DNA of 64,000 nt from Larix kaempferi (lineage: Eukaryota > Streptophyta > Pinopsida > Pinales > Pinaceae), in the NCBI GenBank assembly GCA_027924585.1, contig BSBM01000486.1:43704501-43768500 (forward strand). The letters are read 5' to 3'. How positions within the stretch are numbered: position 1 is the stretch's first letter; each line of letters opens with the position of its first letter. Under the pieces are notes generated by a model. That model made no database searches, had not been told where the DNA came from, and saw only the letters and a program-made list of their open reading frames with translations. The position numbers and the translations under genes were made by a program. This document shows, one piece after another, positions 24,251 to 35,970 of the stretch.

Positions 24251-24613
24251 CATGGGGTTTTTATTTATCAATTTATGGATGCTTTTATGGTGTTGGGACA
24301 TTTTAAAGTAGTGATGGGTGAAGTTATCACTTGTCGAGGAAAATTTGAGTGGATTGAGCCATTTTAAGTATTCACTGACAAATATGCAACTCTCCTACCA
24401 TTCGACACCAAAGAGAAGAAATTTTGGCGAGAATATTGGTTGGAAGCTTGGAATTGGTCCAATAACTATCTCTCTATATAAAGGAAGTGGCCCGCTACTA
24501 GGATATTCACTTAATTCTATCAATTTGATGGCATGTCAAGATTTATGACCCCACATGTCCATTGGACCATTAAGGGACGAGATAACAAGTAGAGTCCGTA
24601 CTTGCCCCGAATC
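24251..24613 (+). pseudogene. C-terminal part of the minisatellite-split ORF
   Basis: One plus-strand frame from the last higher-order block (MDAFMVLGHFKVVMGEVITC) runs to a TAG at 24,611-24,613. It includes GKFEWIEPF, FTDKYATLLPFDTKEKKFWR, EYWLEAWNWSNNYLS and FDGMSRFMTPHVHWTIKGRD. Four premature stops interrupt an otherwise coherent protein, so it is a decayed coding end, not chance. The segment MDAFIVLGHFKTVM also occurs inside the array at 22.5 and 23.6 kb, showing that the array was built partly by duplicating this ORF's own sequence. The domain is not recognised. Confidence 0.6.
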
Positions 24614-24780
24614 TAGTTAGTGCAGTTGTGTTTCGTCGACACCTTCTAGTTGTGAGTGATCATACACTTGTTCATTTGAGAGTCTAGGAGTTGAGAGAGT
24701 CCAGAGTTCATCTCCGGTGTATGTTATTATGTTGCACTACCTTAGTAATCTACATAATCAAAAACTTGAGTCTTATTGGA

Positions 24781-25062
24781 AAAAGATTTGCCAAATTTTT
24801 ACTATATTTTATAAATCAGTGAAAGATTCACCAAGTTTTTACAATTTTTTATAATTAAGTGAAATATTCGCCCAGATTTTACAATATCTTATAATTTAGT
24901 GAAAGATTAGATAAGATTTTACAACTTTATATAATGAAATGAAAGATTCGCCAAAAAATTATATATACATATTATATTATTGATAAGATCGCCTTCAAGT
25001 TTTCCTATATATTGGGGAGATTCGCCCATTTTTTATACATATAAATTTTGGGGGGGTTCTTA
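24781..25062 (+). repeat. AT-rich 40-bp tandem repeat and unique tail (copy 1 of an inverted pair)
   Basis: Exact 40-bp periodicity at 24,781, 24,821, 24,861 and 24,901, then a partial unit. The core is GAAAGATTCGCCAAGATTTT followed by ACAATnTTATAATTTAGT. The tail to 25,062 contains CTTCAAGTTTTCCTATATAT and ends GGGGGGGTTCTTAAAA. The same order of elements exists in inverted orientation at 30,040-30,060 plus 62,934-63,218, split there by the chromovirus. It is probably part of an LTR or leader of an unrecognised element. Confidence 0.75.
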
Positions 25063-25063
25063 A

Positions 25064-25796
25064 AATCATCCTTGTCTATCACCCAAAGGGATCTCAAACC
25101 AAATGATCAAACTCATAAAATATTTCCTCTGGAGCAGGGGAAAACACAACAGAAAAAAGATGCATCTGGTGAATTGAGATATCATCAAACAACCGAAATG
25201 CTCAAGTGGCCTTCAAATCCGTGACCCCCACCGAGAAAATTTAGCATTGTGTGGAAAAATATTCTGGAATATAATATCCAATAGACAACATTGTGTAAGA
25301 AAACTACTTAGGAAAAAAATCTAAATGGTTCAACACTAAGATGTCTCGACAACCAATCCAACACTAAAGGATCATCGATTTGGACTCTATGCAGAGCATC
25401 TTGGGGAATGTTCACGCAGAACCTTTATTGGGTTCCTGGAAATGGAAGGAACATCAATATCTTCTTCGACAAAATCATGGGACATTCTCCTCTGCAGGAG
25501 AATAACGATCTTCACAACATAGCCAACTGGCTCACCCACAACAATATCAAAACATTGAAAGATCTCAGTGTCTGGAATATCAAAGGTGACTGGAAGGCTT
25601 GGAAAACTCTTGACATCCCAAATAATCTTGAACATTCCAGCACTCTCCTCATGCAAAATTTAGCCGGCTGTGCCCCTTCTCATCTCCACAACCAAGAAAA
25701 TCGTGGCTAGGGACCAAATGGCAAGTATTCAACTACTCTTGGCTTCAAGGCCTTTCAAGATCACGACAGCTCTATGAAAAGCTTCTGGAATATGGT
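25064..25796 (+). pseudogene. LINE ORF2, RT thumb/connection region
   Basis: One frame from about 25,064 reads LSPKGISNQMIKLIKYFLWS, then KKMHLVN, a TGA in place of the usual Trp codon, then DIIKQPKCSSGLQIRDPHRE and NLALCGKIFWN. This is the conserved FLW...W...CxPKxxGGLxIRD...N.A...K..W block of plant L1 ORF2. After a stop near 25,320 the protein resumes at 25,408 with TQNLYWVPGNGRNINIFFDK, the G-N-G block before the zinc knuckle. Frameshifts lie near 25,350-25,400 and 25,700-25,797. The polymerase active site lies upstream of the truncation and is missing. Confidence 0.75.
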
Positions 25797-26822
25797 TTGG
25801 AACCCATTTGGACACTCATCCACAGGAAAATACTAATTGGGGACAATCTCATCAAAAGAGGCATCATTGGGCCTTGTAGGTTCATTTTATGTCGAAGAAA
25901 CATTGAATCAATTGACCACTTATTTGTGGATTGCCGCTTTTCCAAAACAGTCTGGAGCCACATGCTCCATAGCCCTAATGTGACCATGCCAACTTTCAAC
26001 TCCATCGATTGCTTATTCAAAATATGGAATTCCATCTACCCGTCCCCTCTGTCTAAAAGAAAATTCTGGTCCCTCATTTGGCTTACGATTTCCAAGTTCA
26101 TATGCTGGAAATTTTGGTTAGCTAGGAACAAAGCCTTATTCCAAGACTCCTACACCTCGCCCTTGCAAGTCGTTGGAAAGGCCAAAGGCCTTCTCTTAGA
26201 ATGTGTACACTCCTTCTATCATAGGAATACTAATATCAATGCAAATGAGATTCTTTGGCTCGGTCCCATCCCTCCCAAATCCAACAAGAACGCAAGACCT
26301 AGACCGTGGACTCTGCCACTCTTGCACCTCAGAATCACCAATTATGAATTTCAGAATTGGAGAATCAGACAAAACATCGACAGTTTGTTTTTCGATGGAG
26401 CTTCTAAGAATAACCACGAATCGACTGGAGCTGGAGGAGTACTTTTCTGCATAGATGGAACTGTGGATATAAAATACAGGCGGGGCTTGGGAACCTACTC
26501 CAACAATATAGCAAAAGTTCTGGCTCTCTTGAAAGGATGTGAAATAGCCAAGGATCGCAAAATTGATAAAATTCATGTCTTTGGAGACTCCAACTTAATC
26601 ATTCAATATCTCAAGAAGCACTCCGATCCCAAAGATCTGGCAACAACTCGGATCCTCCATCGCATCTGGCATATCGTAACCTCTTTCACCCACTTCAAAG
26701 AGTTCCACATCTTGAGAGACTTAAAATTTCAAGCCGACAAAGAATCCAAATCTAGCAAAAGACTCAATTATGGGAAACTTGAGCTCTCAACTGGGGAGAC
26801 AGTCCACCAAAACATCCCCTAA
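25797..26822 (+). pseudogene. LINE ORF2 C-terminus: zf-RVT and RNase H
   Basis: A 341-codon open frame. Residues ~10-45 hold the zinc-knuckle type block ILIGDNLIKRG...C..C...ESIDHLFVDC. Residues ~195-320 are an RNase H of the plant LINE/RVT_3 type: first catalytic Asp in FFDGASKNN, GAGGVLF, the glycine/asparagine block GTYSNNIAKVLAL, GDSNLIIQYL, and a final Asp in QADKESK. The conserved Glu that normally follows NNxA (NNxAE) is Lys here, so one of the four metal-binding acidic residues is lost. The frame is open to a stop at 26,820-26,822, remarkable for a copy with upstream frameshifts. Inactive as read. Confidence 0.85.
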
Positions 26823-27634
26823 TCACTGCAGATGTTAGCTGAGAGCAAACTAGAAGCTTGAATTTCTTCCTCACATTCCATCATCCACATGAATCACTCT
26901 AAAAGACAGCTCAGTTGCATTCCAAACTATTACTTCGCATTTGTTGTTACTCATCTTCTCCACGCGACTCGACATGGGGAAAATTCTCTCTTTAAATTTG
27001 GTCTCACTACAGCAAAGACCCGCATCAATGCCTAGATGTATACAAGTGATTCTCGGATGTATACATGTGATTCACCATAGAACATAGGAGAAGTAGGTGT
27101 AACCCATTCACACAGGAACCCTGGCAAACCTCAAAGTACAACGAGCTCGATCTCAGACTCGTGACTTGCAGTTGAACTCTTGCCACCATATTTTATTGAT
27201 AGGTCCCAGCCTTACAACATTATCTCTATTATATTGACATGCCGCAACAACTTTACATCTTTACAGCGGCTCTATAGCATTTGGACATTTGGACTTTATC
27301 TCTCTCAGCAAGACGATGAATAACAGATTGACAACTTTAAGTCGATGACTACAACTGAAGCATCATTGAAACAAACAATAGGACTGCTGATGAACTAAAA
27401 GAACAACAAGCACAAAGGCGTTGATCCATTCAACAATTCTGGCAAAAGCCAGGAACATTGCAAACTCTCGCAAAACATCAAAATAGCAATCCTCATTTGA
27501 ATCTGTTTATTCCTTATATTCATTACACGTCTGAATTTTTTATCATTGTAACAAGATGGTTGGCTTCAACCATAACTCAATTTTTTACATTTTTTTTTAT
27601 CAATAAATTTTACCCGTTTCAGTAAAAAAAAAAA

Positions 27635-28869
27635 TCAAAGAATTAAATAAAGTCAAACTTCCATGTAACCAATCACGTAACTTGGAACTTGCAAGAGGAA
27701 ACAAGTCATGCATTAGTAATAAATATTGTAAAAATGGAAATCCAAAAATTAGAAAAACTAAACCAAATTTGTTATATTTACAATAAAATAAAAATGAGAT
27801 GAAAAATTGTTCAAAAATGAATCTTCTAAACCTAAATTAATTGGATCATAAAAATCAAGTTGGAAGTTATTAAAATCATGATTCAAAAGAAATTCATCAA
27901 AATAAAAAGTGGAAAATGTTTCTTCTAGAAAGTTATCATCATTATTAATTTGAAAGAAAACATCTAGACTAGAATCTTGAGAATGATAAGTTTCATCTCC
28001 TTGATTATATTTTAATATGCATTCTCATTCTTTAAGCCAACAAGTGCATGAGGTTGATGTATTTTTGAATTATTTGCCCACAATAAAATTTCATTTAAAT
28101 TTTGATTTTTAGAAAGAGTATATTTAGAACAAATATTTGAAATTCAATCTCGATTTTAGCCAACCCATCCTTTAAAGACATACCACTCTCATGTTGTTAA
28201 CAAAAATTAGGATTAAAAGATGAAAATGAAGCATATTCATTTTTCTCAAAATAAGTAGGATAAACAATATGCTCATCGAAATATGAAGTGCAACTAGTTT
28301 CTTCAAACTTTCTATCTTACGATCCATCATTTGATTAAATGAAGAAGAATAAATATCACTTATAGAAAGAGGACTTTTTAAATCATTGGAAATATATGAC
28401 TAATCCTCTTCATAAATCCTTAAATCTCGGTTTTCATTCAAACTTTTATGATCAAATATAGAAAATGGAAAATGTTCAAAATCAGATCATGCAAATTGTT
28501 CATTAAATAGATAAGAAGCATCTAGATTAAGATTTTCTTCAAAAATTTCAGATTGAGATTTCAAACAATGAAGAGAAGAAGTGAAACACTCATTGTACCT
28601 ACATTCATTTGGAAAAGAAAAATCACGATCAAAATTTGTAGCTAATTTTCTTTTTGTGACTAAAATAGATTGAATTTTAGATGCTTGACCTTTTTTTTTC
28701 CAAATTTAGTAAAGCAATTTGAATATTTCTTTCTTGTTTAATAGACATAACTTCATTGTACAAAACCAAGTAATTTGTCTATCTAATTGAACAATTTATG
28801 AAATCTTAGGTTCTTCTTCAACATATTCTTTATCATATGAAATAGAATGAGGAAAAATATCTAAAGGCT
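27635..28869 (-). pseudogene. AT-rich acidic region downstream of a gag relic
   Basis: Reading the minus strand gives short Asp/Glu/Asn/Phe-rich pieces, for example YNQGDETYHSQDSSLDVFFQ near 27,940-28,010 and FDEFLLNHDFNNFQLDFYDP near 27,830-27,900, in several frames with many stops. This resembles in composition and position the acidic ORF downstream of gag in element X (44,920-45,679). I infer a similar gag-plus-acidic-ORF element, now heavily decayed. No protease or RT motif was found. Confidence 0.4.
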
Positions 28870-28875
28870 ACCATT

Positions 28876-29530
28876 TCAAGTCTTTCTCAAGCTCTTGGGC
28901 TCCTTGCATGCTTTATTGAAATTTATTGTCCCTTCACACAAAACGAACATTGCCATAGTCTTAGGAAGAGATCTAACATACCAGTGAAAAGTGAGTTGTG
29001 ATGAAGGTCTGTGATCCTCACAAAAATTGTAATACACTTGTCGGAAACGTGTATTGAAATATTGGATTGATTCTCCATCATATACATGCATTTAACTTGG
29101 ATTTTGACAAATTTCAGTTGGGTCATAATATTCAAAAGCATCTATAAATACAATTTTAAACTTCGAGCAACTATGAATTATGTTAAGAGGAAAAAATATG
29201 AACCAGTCAGAAACCTTACCATCAAAGCTGAAATGGAATAATCTGCAAGCTACATCATCATGAACAACAGTTAGTAAATAAAAAATATATTTGTATTTCC
29301 TAATGTGTTCATTCACTGAAATATTCCTTCACCATTAAATTTTGACAAAACATCAAGTGCCTTTTTCGGGAGTTCAAGCAAAGGCCCTTGCAGGCTCAAT
29401 GTAGTATCAGACTCCCATGCAGGGATTTGGGACAGAGCGATGAAAACATAATCTAGAAATAGATTAGATCTCTACTTAGGGCAACCTGCTAGTTGTGGCC
29501 CTCCTTCTAGCACCATTTTGTTGACTAGAA
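28876..29530 (-). pseudogene. Ty3/gypsy-type gag relic
   Basis: The minus strand starts near 29,530 with MVLEGGPQLAGCPK, passes AWESDTTLSLQGPLLELPKK and ALDVLSKFNGEG, shifts frame near 29,320, and continues NEHIRKYKYIF, DDVACRLFHFSFDGKVSDWF and FKIVFIDAFEYYDPTEICQN. A single TAA at about 29,092 separates this from GESIQYFNTRFRQVYYNF and RSLPKTMAMFVLCEGTINF in the same frame. The order (N-terminal helix, ARLFxFxLxGxAxxWFxSL, FxxxFxxxF, ESxxxFxxRFxxL) is the retrotransposon gag pattern of plant Ty3 elements. There is no zinc knuckle or pol downstream. Positions 28,914-28,960 of this gag recur as filler DNA at 49,336-49,382. Confidence 0.75.
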
Positions 29531-30055
29531 ATTTTGCACTATGGTCAACAAGGGGAAATAGCCTGGTCCAAGGTCTTTGAAATTTGACCCAAGATGTTAG
29601 AGATGGCTATACCCAACGGATTTAATGGATCCATTGGTCGAATAACTCTAATATAGACTAAAATTAGAGCTAAAAGACAAAGCAGTCTAAATAAATAAAA
29701 ATAAAAACTAAACTAATCTAAACAAATCAAAACACTAAACTAATCCTAAAATAAATATATACAATATATATACAGAAATTTACAAATCTACAAAGATGCT
29801 TCTTAGAAAGTCCCAAAAATGACTTAGAGAGTTGCAACTTAGACAACTGCAAAATGCAAAATGTGAATCAGTTTCAGAATGCAAAACAACTGCAAAATAT
29901 AGAATAAAAGACTAATTAACATAAACTAACTAAGTTAGTAAACTAATCAATTTTCCTATCTTGCGCAAGAGATAAATATAATCATGTAATTTATCTCCCT
30001 TCACAATAAACACAAATTCACTTATCACCTGCAGGGAAAACTTTGAGAACCCCCC
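29531..30055 (-). other. Leader/LTR-like sequence upstream of the gag relic
   Basis: AT-rich, non-coding. On the minus strand it would precede the gag relic and follow the AT-rich repeat copy 2, so it may be the LTR end and leader of that element. No convincing primer-binding site was identified. Confidence 0.35.
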
Positions 30056-30060
30056 CTAAA
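30056..30060. repeat. Left target-site duplication of the chromovirus (CTAAA)
   Basis: CTAAA directly before the left LTR. The same five bases follow the right LTR at 62,934-62,938, so the 32.9-kb complex is a single original insertion. Confidence 0.85.
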
Positions 30061-32803
30061 TGTAGGGGCCAACCATGGACCCCGGTAAATAATATGATTT
30101 CTAGATTCTTTTCTAAGTTTTATTTCTGTATAAAAAAAATTGTTTCTTTTTTTGTTTTGTTTCCCGGTTTTGTTTATTTTCAAAGTGCAGGTAAAAATAA
30201 TTTACTAGACTGTAAATTTCTTGTAGGAGTAAATGGATGGCTATATTACCCCTTTCAAACATATAAAAAAAAACATGCAGAACATATACATATTAGATTC
30301 TTTTCATTAACTATTAGCTAAAATAGGTAGAAATTAACACAACTAAGTGAAATTTATACTTGTATGAAGAATACCTATAGAATAGAAAATTGTCCCTTCA
30401 AGCTCCTCCTTGTCCCTGCAACTGTAAGCTCTTTCCCACTAGAAAAATCAACCAACCCAAATCAGTTTCCACCCTGCCAACTGAAGAGGTCTCGCCAACC
30501 ACCCAGCTCCAAGAATCTCTTCCTGGACCCCCAAGCCCAAACTAAGTACAAGTTCCCCAACCAGTGCTTCTCTCCAAATTTTTCTCCAATCATGCCTCCT
30601 CTGTTCTCCAATTCTTCCTCTTTTTTCCCCAAAATCAAAATATCCCCATTCCCAAATTTTGTCCTCTACCTTATCCCCTTCCTACCGACTCTTTCCTATG
30701 CAATTACTACCCTTCTCCCCAAAGTAAATGTCTTTCCCCTCTAAATTATACTGAAGCCCCAACAATTCCACTTTATCAATATTTTATAATATTAAAGGCA
30801 TGGGTTGGGGTCACCTCCCAACCGTACACTTTTCACATTAATACCAACTTATCCTCATTAATTACCTATTATCATTCGTTGACTATACAATTCATAATTT
30901 CACAATTTAATTTATAAATTTTATTAAATAAATTCCAAAACCTATTTTAACATATAGTTCTATAATTTGAATATGGTAACTATTTATGAATTCACCCTAA
31001 ATTTTAAATGAAGGTTCATTCACGATAATAATGATTAATATCCATCGTTTATACACAATGTTATAAGTAAAAATTATATAAAATTTGGTGAATAAATATT
31101 TACAATTCAACCGACCTTTATTTTCGACACAATCATAAATAGTTATAATTTAAAATTGATTAATATATATTTACATTAATTAAATAAAATTATTTAAGAT
31201 TTAACCAAACTCATTCATCTAGTACCATATTAATTACACCTTAGTTTATATAATTAAAACTAATTAACAATTATTGCTCAAGATAATAATAATCGCATTA
31301 ATAATAATTATCATTATTAACACATAGTTAATTTTAATGAATCAAGTTAATAATATTTTAATTAATATTATTAACACCATTATCCTTTATAAAAGAGGTA
31401 GTTGAACTAATTAATATGATTAACACTTATTTAACTCTCAGTAACCAAGTGCTTCATTCAACAATTAAGTTAATAACAATCTTATTAACATCATTAAAAT
31501 TAATAATTAACCCTAATCACCATTGATTAACCATTCATTGAATAATTTCAACATAAGTTATTAAGTTAATTTATTACTTAAGCACAAGCAAGTGCATAGT
31601 GATAATTTAGAATTGCAACACGTCCACGCAATATTTCAATAGATAATTCATATATTCAAGTAGACAAGCTATGTAAGTGTAGCTAAGTCTTACATAGATC
31701 GCGTAGGTACACTAACAGTACTTAACCACACAACATTCATAATTACACAAGTTTATTGTTTATTGACGTATTCTTAAACACAATTTGAAATGATGGATGA
31801 TTTACTTAACTAAATAAAATTAACTGATGAACAATTTTATAAGTTACTGAGTTACAATACATGACTCAACAAAGGTTTCTCAATCATACACAGTTAATCA
31901 AGTTTCCTTCCTAAATTCATGATACACCTATCTACCTACATAGTCTATCTAATTCACAACTAACTTCCACATCCTATCTTTCCTCTGTTGGACTACCCTT
32001 AAGAGTCACGCCATGACCGACTCTAGTTAGAGTCTGTAAGAGGAAGTGTCAACTACATCGACCAAGCTTCCCCAGCAGGAACCCATCAGTCATCATCGCA
32101 CACCTTTGGAAGTGTGACATAGCAGAGTGCTCCCATGACTTTGGGTTTCGGGGATAAACGGAGGGTAAAGCCTCCACCCCCCCTAATGGAACAAGGGACT
32201 ATGTCTACACTGACATAGTGACTACATTGCGAGTTGTGCTCAGTTTGTCATTGTATAACCAATTTGGGCGGTTTAGTTTCCAGAAACCCTACCCCACCCA
32301 TACATTATGATAATAAATGCAATAATCGTGCTAAATAAATAATGCATCACTTGCATACCATTTATCTTTCGGAGTCCATGTCCCCGAGGTACTCCCACCT
32401 CGTAGGATTCAGCTACCACTTAGCACTTTTAACCTATAGGTTAGTCTCCAAGATACGATCGAGATAACATGCAATTATTGACATGTATATACATTTCATT
32501 ACTAAGAAACAATAATGCAAATCATTTCTATGTACCATGCATCTGGCATCATATCTATACATTTAGTATATAACTTTTAACTCGGTATCCACGTACCCAT
32601 TATTGAGTAATTTAACATGCTAGTAACATAATCAAAACATGAATATAATTCATAACATTAACATCACACACACATATATATATCTCGACAAAATACTAAA
32701 ACCATATGTCCACACTATCATCAAACTAATGAAGTCTCACAATAATAAGCAAATACAACATATAATGCTAGTTCAGGTAGTAAGGTCAAAACGGGGCATT
32801 ACA
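30061..32803 (-). repeat. 3' LTR of the chromovirus
   Basis: 2,743 bp, TG...CA ends (plus strand TGTAGGGGCC ... CATTACA). It is AT-rich, with an ATTAAT-rich middle near 30,900-31,570. It aligns along its whole length with 60,219-62,933. The first ~170 bp show roughly a dozen differences, consistent with an old insertion. Confidence 0.9.
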
Positions 32804-32817
32804 TACACCCACCCTTT
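32804..32817 (-). other. Polypurine tract of the chromovirus
   Basis: AAAGGGTGGGTGTA on the minus strand directly abuts the 3' LTR start (TGTAATGCCCC). This is the expected position for the plus-strand primer. Confidence 0.75.
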
Positions 32818-34110
32818 GGGAAACTTTGTCCCAAAGTTATGGTCAAAATAGTGTGAGAAAATAAGGACCCATGGTCTTTGTGTCCTCCCAGGTAGCATAA
32901 CCTGGTCCACCAAACGGTTTCTAAGTTGTCTAACCCTGTGGTCCAATATACATAATGGTTCGACCCTCATGTCCCCTCGTCCGAAACCTACAGTTCCTTC
33001 CAATTTATTTTATGAGACTCATCGGCTATATATTGTCGGAAAACAGATACATGAAAAACATTATGAGTTTTGTGCAAATGGGTTGGCAACGCAAAACGAT
33101 ACGCGATGGGTCCAACCTTCTCCAAAATTTCAAAGGGTCCTATGAATCGTGGCGACAACTTTGTCCCTTTCCCAAACCGGATGGTACTTTTACTAGGCCT
33201 AATGCATATGAACACTACATCCCCAACCTTATTGTTTCGGTTGACCCTATGTGCATCGTCATAGCTCTTTTTTTTATCTTGAGTTTCCTTTAACCGATAT
33301 CTAATCTGAATAACCTATTCTTCCATCTCCTGAATCAACTCAGGTCCTATAATTACTTAATCCTCTATCCTTTCCCAACTCAATGGTCTTCTGCATGGCC
33401 TTCCATATAATGCTTCATATGGAGGCATATCGATTGAGCTATGGTAACTATTGTTGTAAGCAAATTCTACCAAAGGTAAGTACTTTTCCCAGTGGGTCTG
33501 TTGGTCCATAACATACATCCTAAGCATGTCCTCCATCACCTAATTCACTCTTTCTATTTTCCCATATGTCTCTAGATGGTAAGTTGTGCTTAGGTTCAAC
33601 TTAGTTCCTCAGGCCGACTGCAGGCTTGTCCAAAACCTGGATGTAAAACTGGAATCCCTATCTGAGATAATCTTCTTGGGAAACCCATGGAGATGAAATA
33701 CTTCACTTATGAATACACAAGTTACGTCTGTGACGTCATAGGTCTCCTTAACTGGAATGAAGTGAGCAGTTTTCGTCAATTTGTCAATGATGCCTATAAT
33801 GGTGTCATGCCTATGAGAGGTAAGAGGCAATCCAACCACGAAGTCCATGGAGATGACTTCCCATTTTTACATAGGAATGTCATGCGGTTGCAATAGTCTT
33901 TCCAGGTGGTGATGATCAACTTTTACCTGTTGGAACTCAGGGCACTTAGCAACGAATTTGACCACATCGCGCTTCATTCTTGCCCAAAAGAAGAGTTGCT
34001 TCATGTCCACATACATCTTCTTTATGCCTAGGTGAGCAGAATATACTGCTTTGTGGGATTCCTTAATTATAGTTTCTCTAATATCTCCCTCCTCGGGAAT
34101 ATACATCCTC
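32818..34110 (-). pseudogene. Chromovirus integrase with degenerate chromodomain
   Basis: Minus-strand order: zinc-binding domain (IIKESHKAVYSAHLGIKKMY, then FVAKCPEFQQVK, where the second Cys of CxxC is Phe); core (MDFVVGLPLTSHRHDTIIGI with first Asp, IISDRDSSFTSRFW with second Asp, GKIERVN with the Glu); WEKYLPLVEFAYNNSYHSS and YEALYGRPCR; a GPY/F domain (SPRFIGPFEILEKVGPIAYR); then VEPLCILDHRVRQLRNR and, in a shifted frame, GYATWEDTKTMG. The last two are the linker and ATWE motif of a chromodomain, which places the element among chromoviruses. Stops (one right after ERVN) and frameshifts break it. D, D and E themselves remain. Confidence 0.88.
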
Positions 34111-34450
34111 CCTTGATATCATAACATCCAATCAGATTCCAACTCATATCCTTCAAACTTAGGTTCCACCTCTTTCCCATTCTAGAGTGGCGACGTGACC
34201 TTTAGGTACCAACTATCTGAGACTAGTTGTCCTAATACTCTCTCCTTCAAATCAACCTTTAAAGGTATGAGAGAGAAAATCCTTGGTTTTCTGCTTAAGG
34301 CATCGGCTACCACATTCTCCTTCCCTTTGATGTATGAAATCCAAAAATCATACTCGATCATGAATTCACTCCATTGCTTTTTCCTAGCATTTAGGTCTCT
34401 TTGAGTGAAGATATATCTCAAGATTTGTTGATCATATTTGAGCTCAAAGC
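34111..34450 (-). pseudogene. Chromovirus RNase H, C-terminal part
   Basis: Reads FELKYDQQILRYIFTQRDLN, then KKQWSEFMIEYDFWISYIKG and KENVVADALSRKPRI, the end of a Ty3 RNase H. The usual TDHxSL motif has become YDQQIL, keeping the Asp. The domain is cut at 34,450 by the copia element. Its N-terminal part lies at 41,824-42,136. Coding reads straight across if the copia element and one AAAGC copy are disregarded, which confirms the insertion point. Confidence 0.9.
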
Positions 34451-35100
34451 TGTTAAATTTTCTGAATTTACTTCAATATGATCTAGGATCTTAACTGAGA
34501 GAACAACATGTACAGCATATCTACAGCATATCAATCATGGAGACAATAATGCAAGCACACAAGAGACACAAAGATTTACTTGGGGAAAACCATAAAGGTG
34601 AAAAACCCCAATAACTTCCTCAGAGATAGATAGAGCAATGATACAACCAACCAAGAGAGATAGCCATAACCTAGCAGAAGATCCTCCTCCTCCATAAGTG
34701 CGCCACTCCTCCTTGAGTGCATGTGTGAGAAGTGAGTGAGTAAATAGAGTGCCTCCCGCACTCTATTTATACTTGACTTGACTTGCCTTTTTACCTAACT
34801 CATGTAGGCTCGAAGTTAACCACATAACATAATGCTGACTGGGCCGACCCCCAATAGGGTGGTCTAATAACCCTTTGACCCACATGGCCGACCCCCAATA
34901 GGGTGGTCTAATAACCCTTTGACCCACATGACTTATACAGGGCCGACCCCAAATAAGGTGGTCTAATAACCCATCAAGTATAAGTTACGAAACTTACAAT
35001 ATAAATGACGACACTTCCTTATAGAGGAATAATACCATCTCTATAGGAATACAATATACATATATGTGAAATACATTCCGAAGTTACATATACATCAACA
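34451..35100 (-). repeat. 3' LTR of the copia element
   Basis: 650 bp, TG...CA. It contains three direct copies of a GGCCGACCCC-AATAGGGTGG phrase followed by TCTAATAACCC, and a TATA box at 34,763-34,771 (minus). Identical to the 5' LTR except at two positions. Confidence 0.95.
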
Positions 35101-35112
35101 CTCCCTCTTAAC
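35101..35112 (-). other. Polypurine tract of the copia element
   Basis: TTAAGAGGGAG-type purine run on the minus strand, directly next to the 3' LTR. Confidence 0.75.
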
Positions 35113-35339
35113 TAGGAAAGTATTTCTCAGCACAGTTCTTCTAGCACAATTCATCTTCTCTGGATCATCGTCACTGGATAATCGTCATCGAGTCATCATC
35201 ATCATCACTGCTGCTGCTATCTCAATCAATCTCTGAATCTACTCCTCATAGGAAGTTCTACAGAGCCAGTCCTTTTTCATACTGGATGTAGGCCCACCAC
35301 CTGCAGGTCTTCATCATCACTGGCCATACTGTGGAATCC

Positions 35340-35970
35340 TCAGGACTTATTACGTGCGTCACAAAACCTGGCTGTAGCATCCCAGGCTATTACGAGCACA
35401 CTGCTCTACCTGTAGGATCTCCCAGGAGAACATTACATGTGACCCATCACAAAACCTAGCTGAAGCATCCCAGGCTGTTACGAGCACGCGGCTCTACCTG
35501 TCGGATCTCCCAGGAGCACATTACATGTGATCTCACCACAAAACCTGGCTGAAGCATCTGAGGCCTTTTTCATCCTGTCCAGATCTCCCAGGAGCAAATT
35601 ACATGTGGTCCACAAAACCTGGCTGAAGCATCTGAGGCCTTTTTCATCCTGTCCAGATCTCCCAGGAGAAAATTACATGTGGTCATGGCAAAACCTGGCT
35701 GAAGCATCTGAGGCCTTTTTCATCCTGTTCAGATCTCCCAGGAGCAAATTACATGCCATAGGACAAAACCTCGCAAGAGCATCTCAGGATGTTACGGGTA
35801 CACAACTCCGACCTGAAATCTCCCAGGGCACAAATTACATGTCCTCCCAAGCAAAACCTCGCAAGAGCATTTGCCAGATGTCCCAGGGCACCGAATTACA
35901 TGCCATAGGCAAAACCTCGAAAGACCATCTGCAAATCTCCCAGGGCACAAATTACATGCTTTCCTGCACA
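35340..35970. repeat. ~75-bp tandem array in the copia 3' region
   Basis: Eight or so copies of a roughly 75-bp unit with AAAACCTGGCTGAAGCATCT, ATCTCCCAGGAG and AAATTACATGT blocks. The cleanest starts are 35,539, 35,614 and 35,690 (75 and 76 bp apart). Later copies read AAAACCTCGCAAGAGCAT. It lies between the pol stop and the 3' LTR. The open frames here are repeat artefacts. Confidence 0.85.

Larger units (their letters stand above)
25064..27634 (+). mobile_element. 5'-truncated LINE (L1-type) with poly-A tail
   Basis: The element enters in the late RT/connection region of ORF2, passes through a zinc-knuckle (zf-RVT) and RNase H domain, has a roughly 800-bp 3' untranslated region, and ends TTTTACCCGTTTCAGT followed by 11 A (27,624-27,634). 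That ending is typical of plant L1 elements. The 5' truncation is typical of target-primed reverse transcription. A candidate imperfect target duplication is TTCTTAAAA before 25,064 against TCAAAG after the tail, but it is weak. It is inserted at or next to the inner end of the AT-rich repeat at 24,781-25,062. Confidence 0.8.

Noticed and set aside
30364-30917. Plus-strand ORFs rich in Pro/Ser/Phe
   Set aside because: They lie within the chromovirus LTR. The matching LTR at 60.5-61.1 kb has different frames, so coding is not conserved.
31200-31580. ATTAAT-rich palindromic words as an origin or matrix attachment site
   Set aside because: They are part of the chromovirus LTR and recur at 61,330-61,690. 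AT-richness alone does not support such a call.
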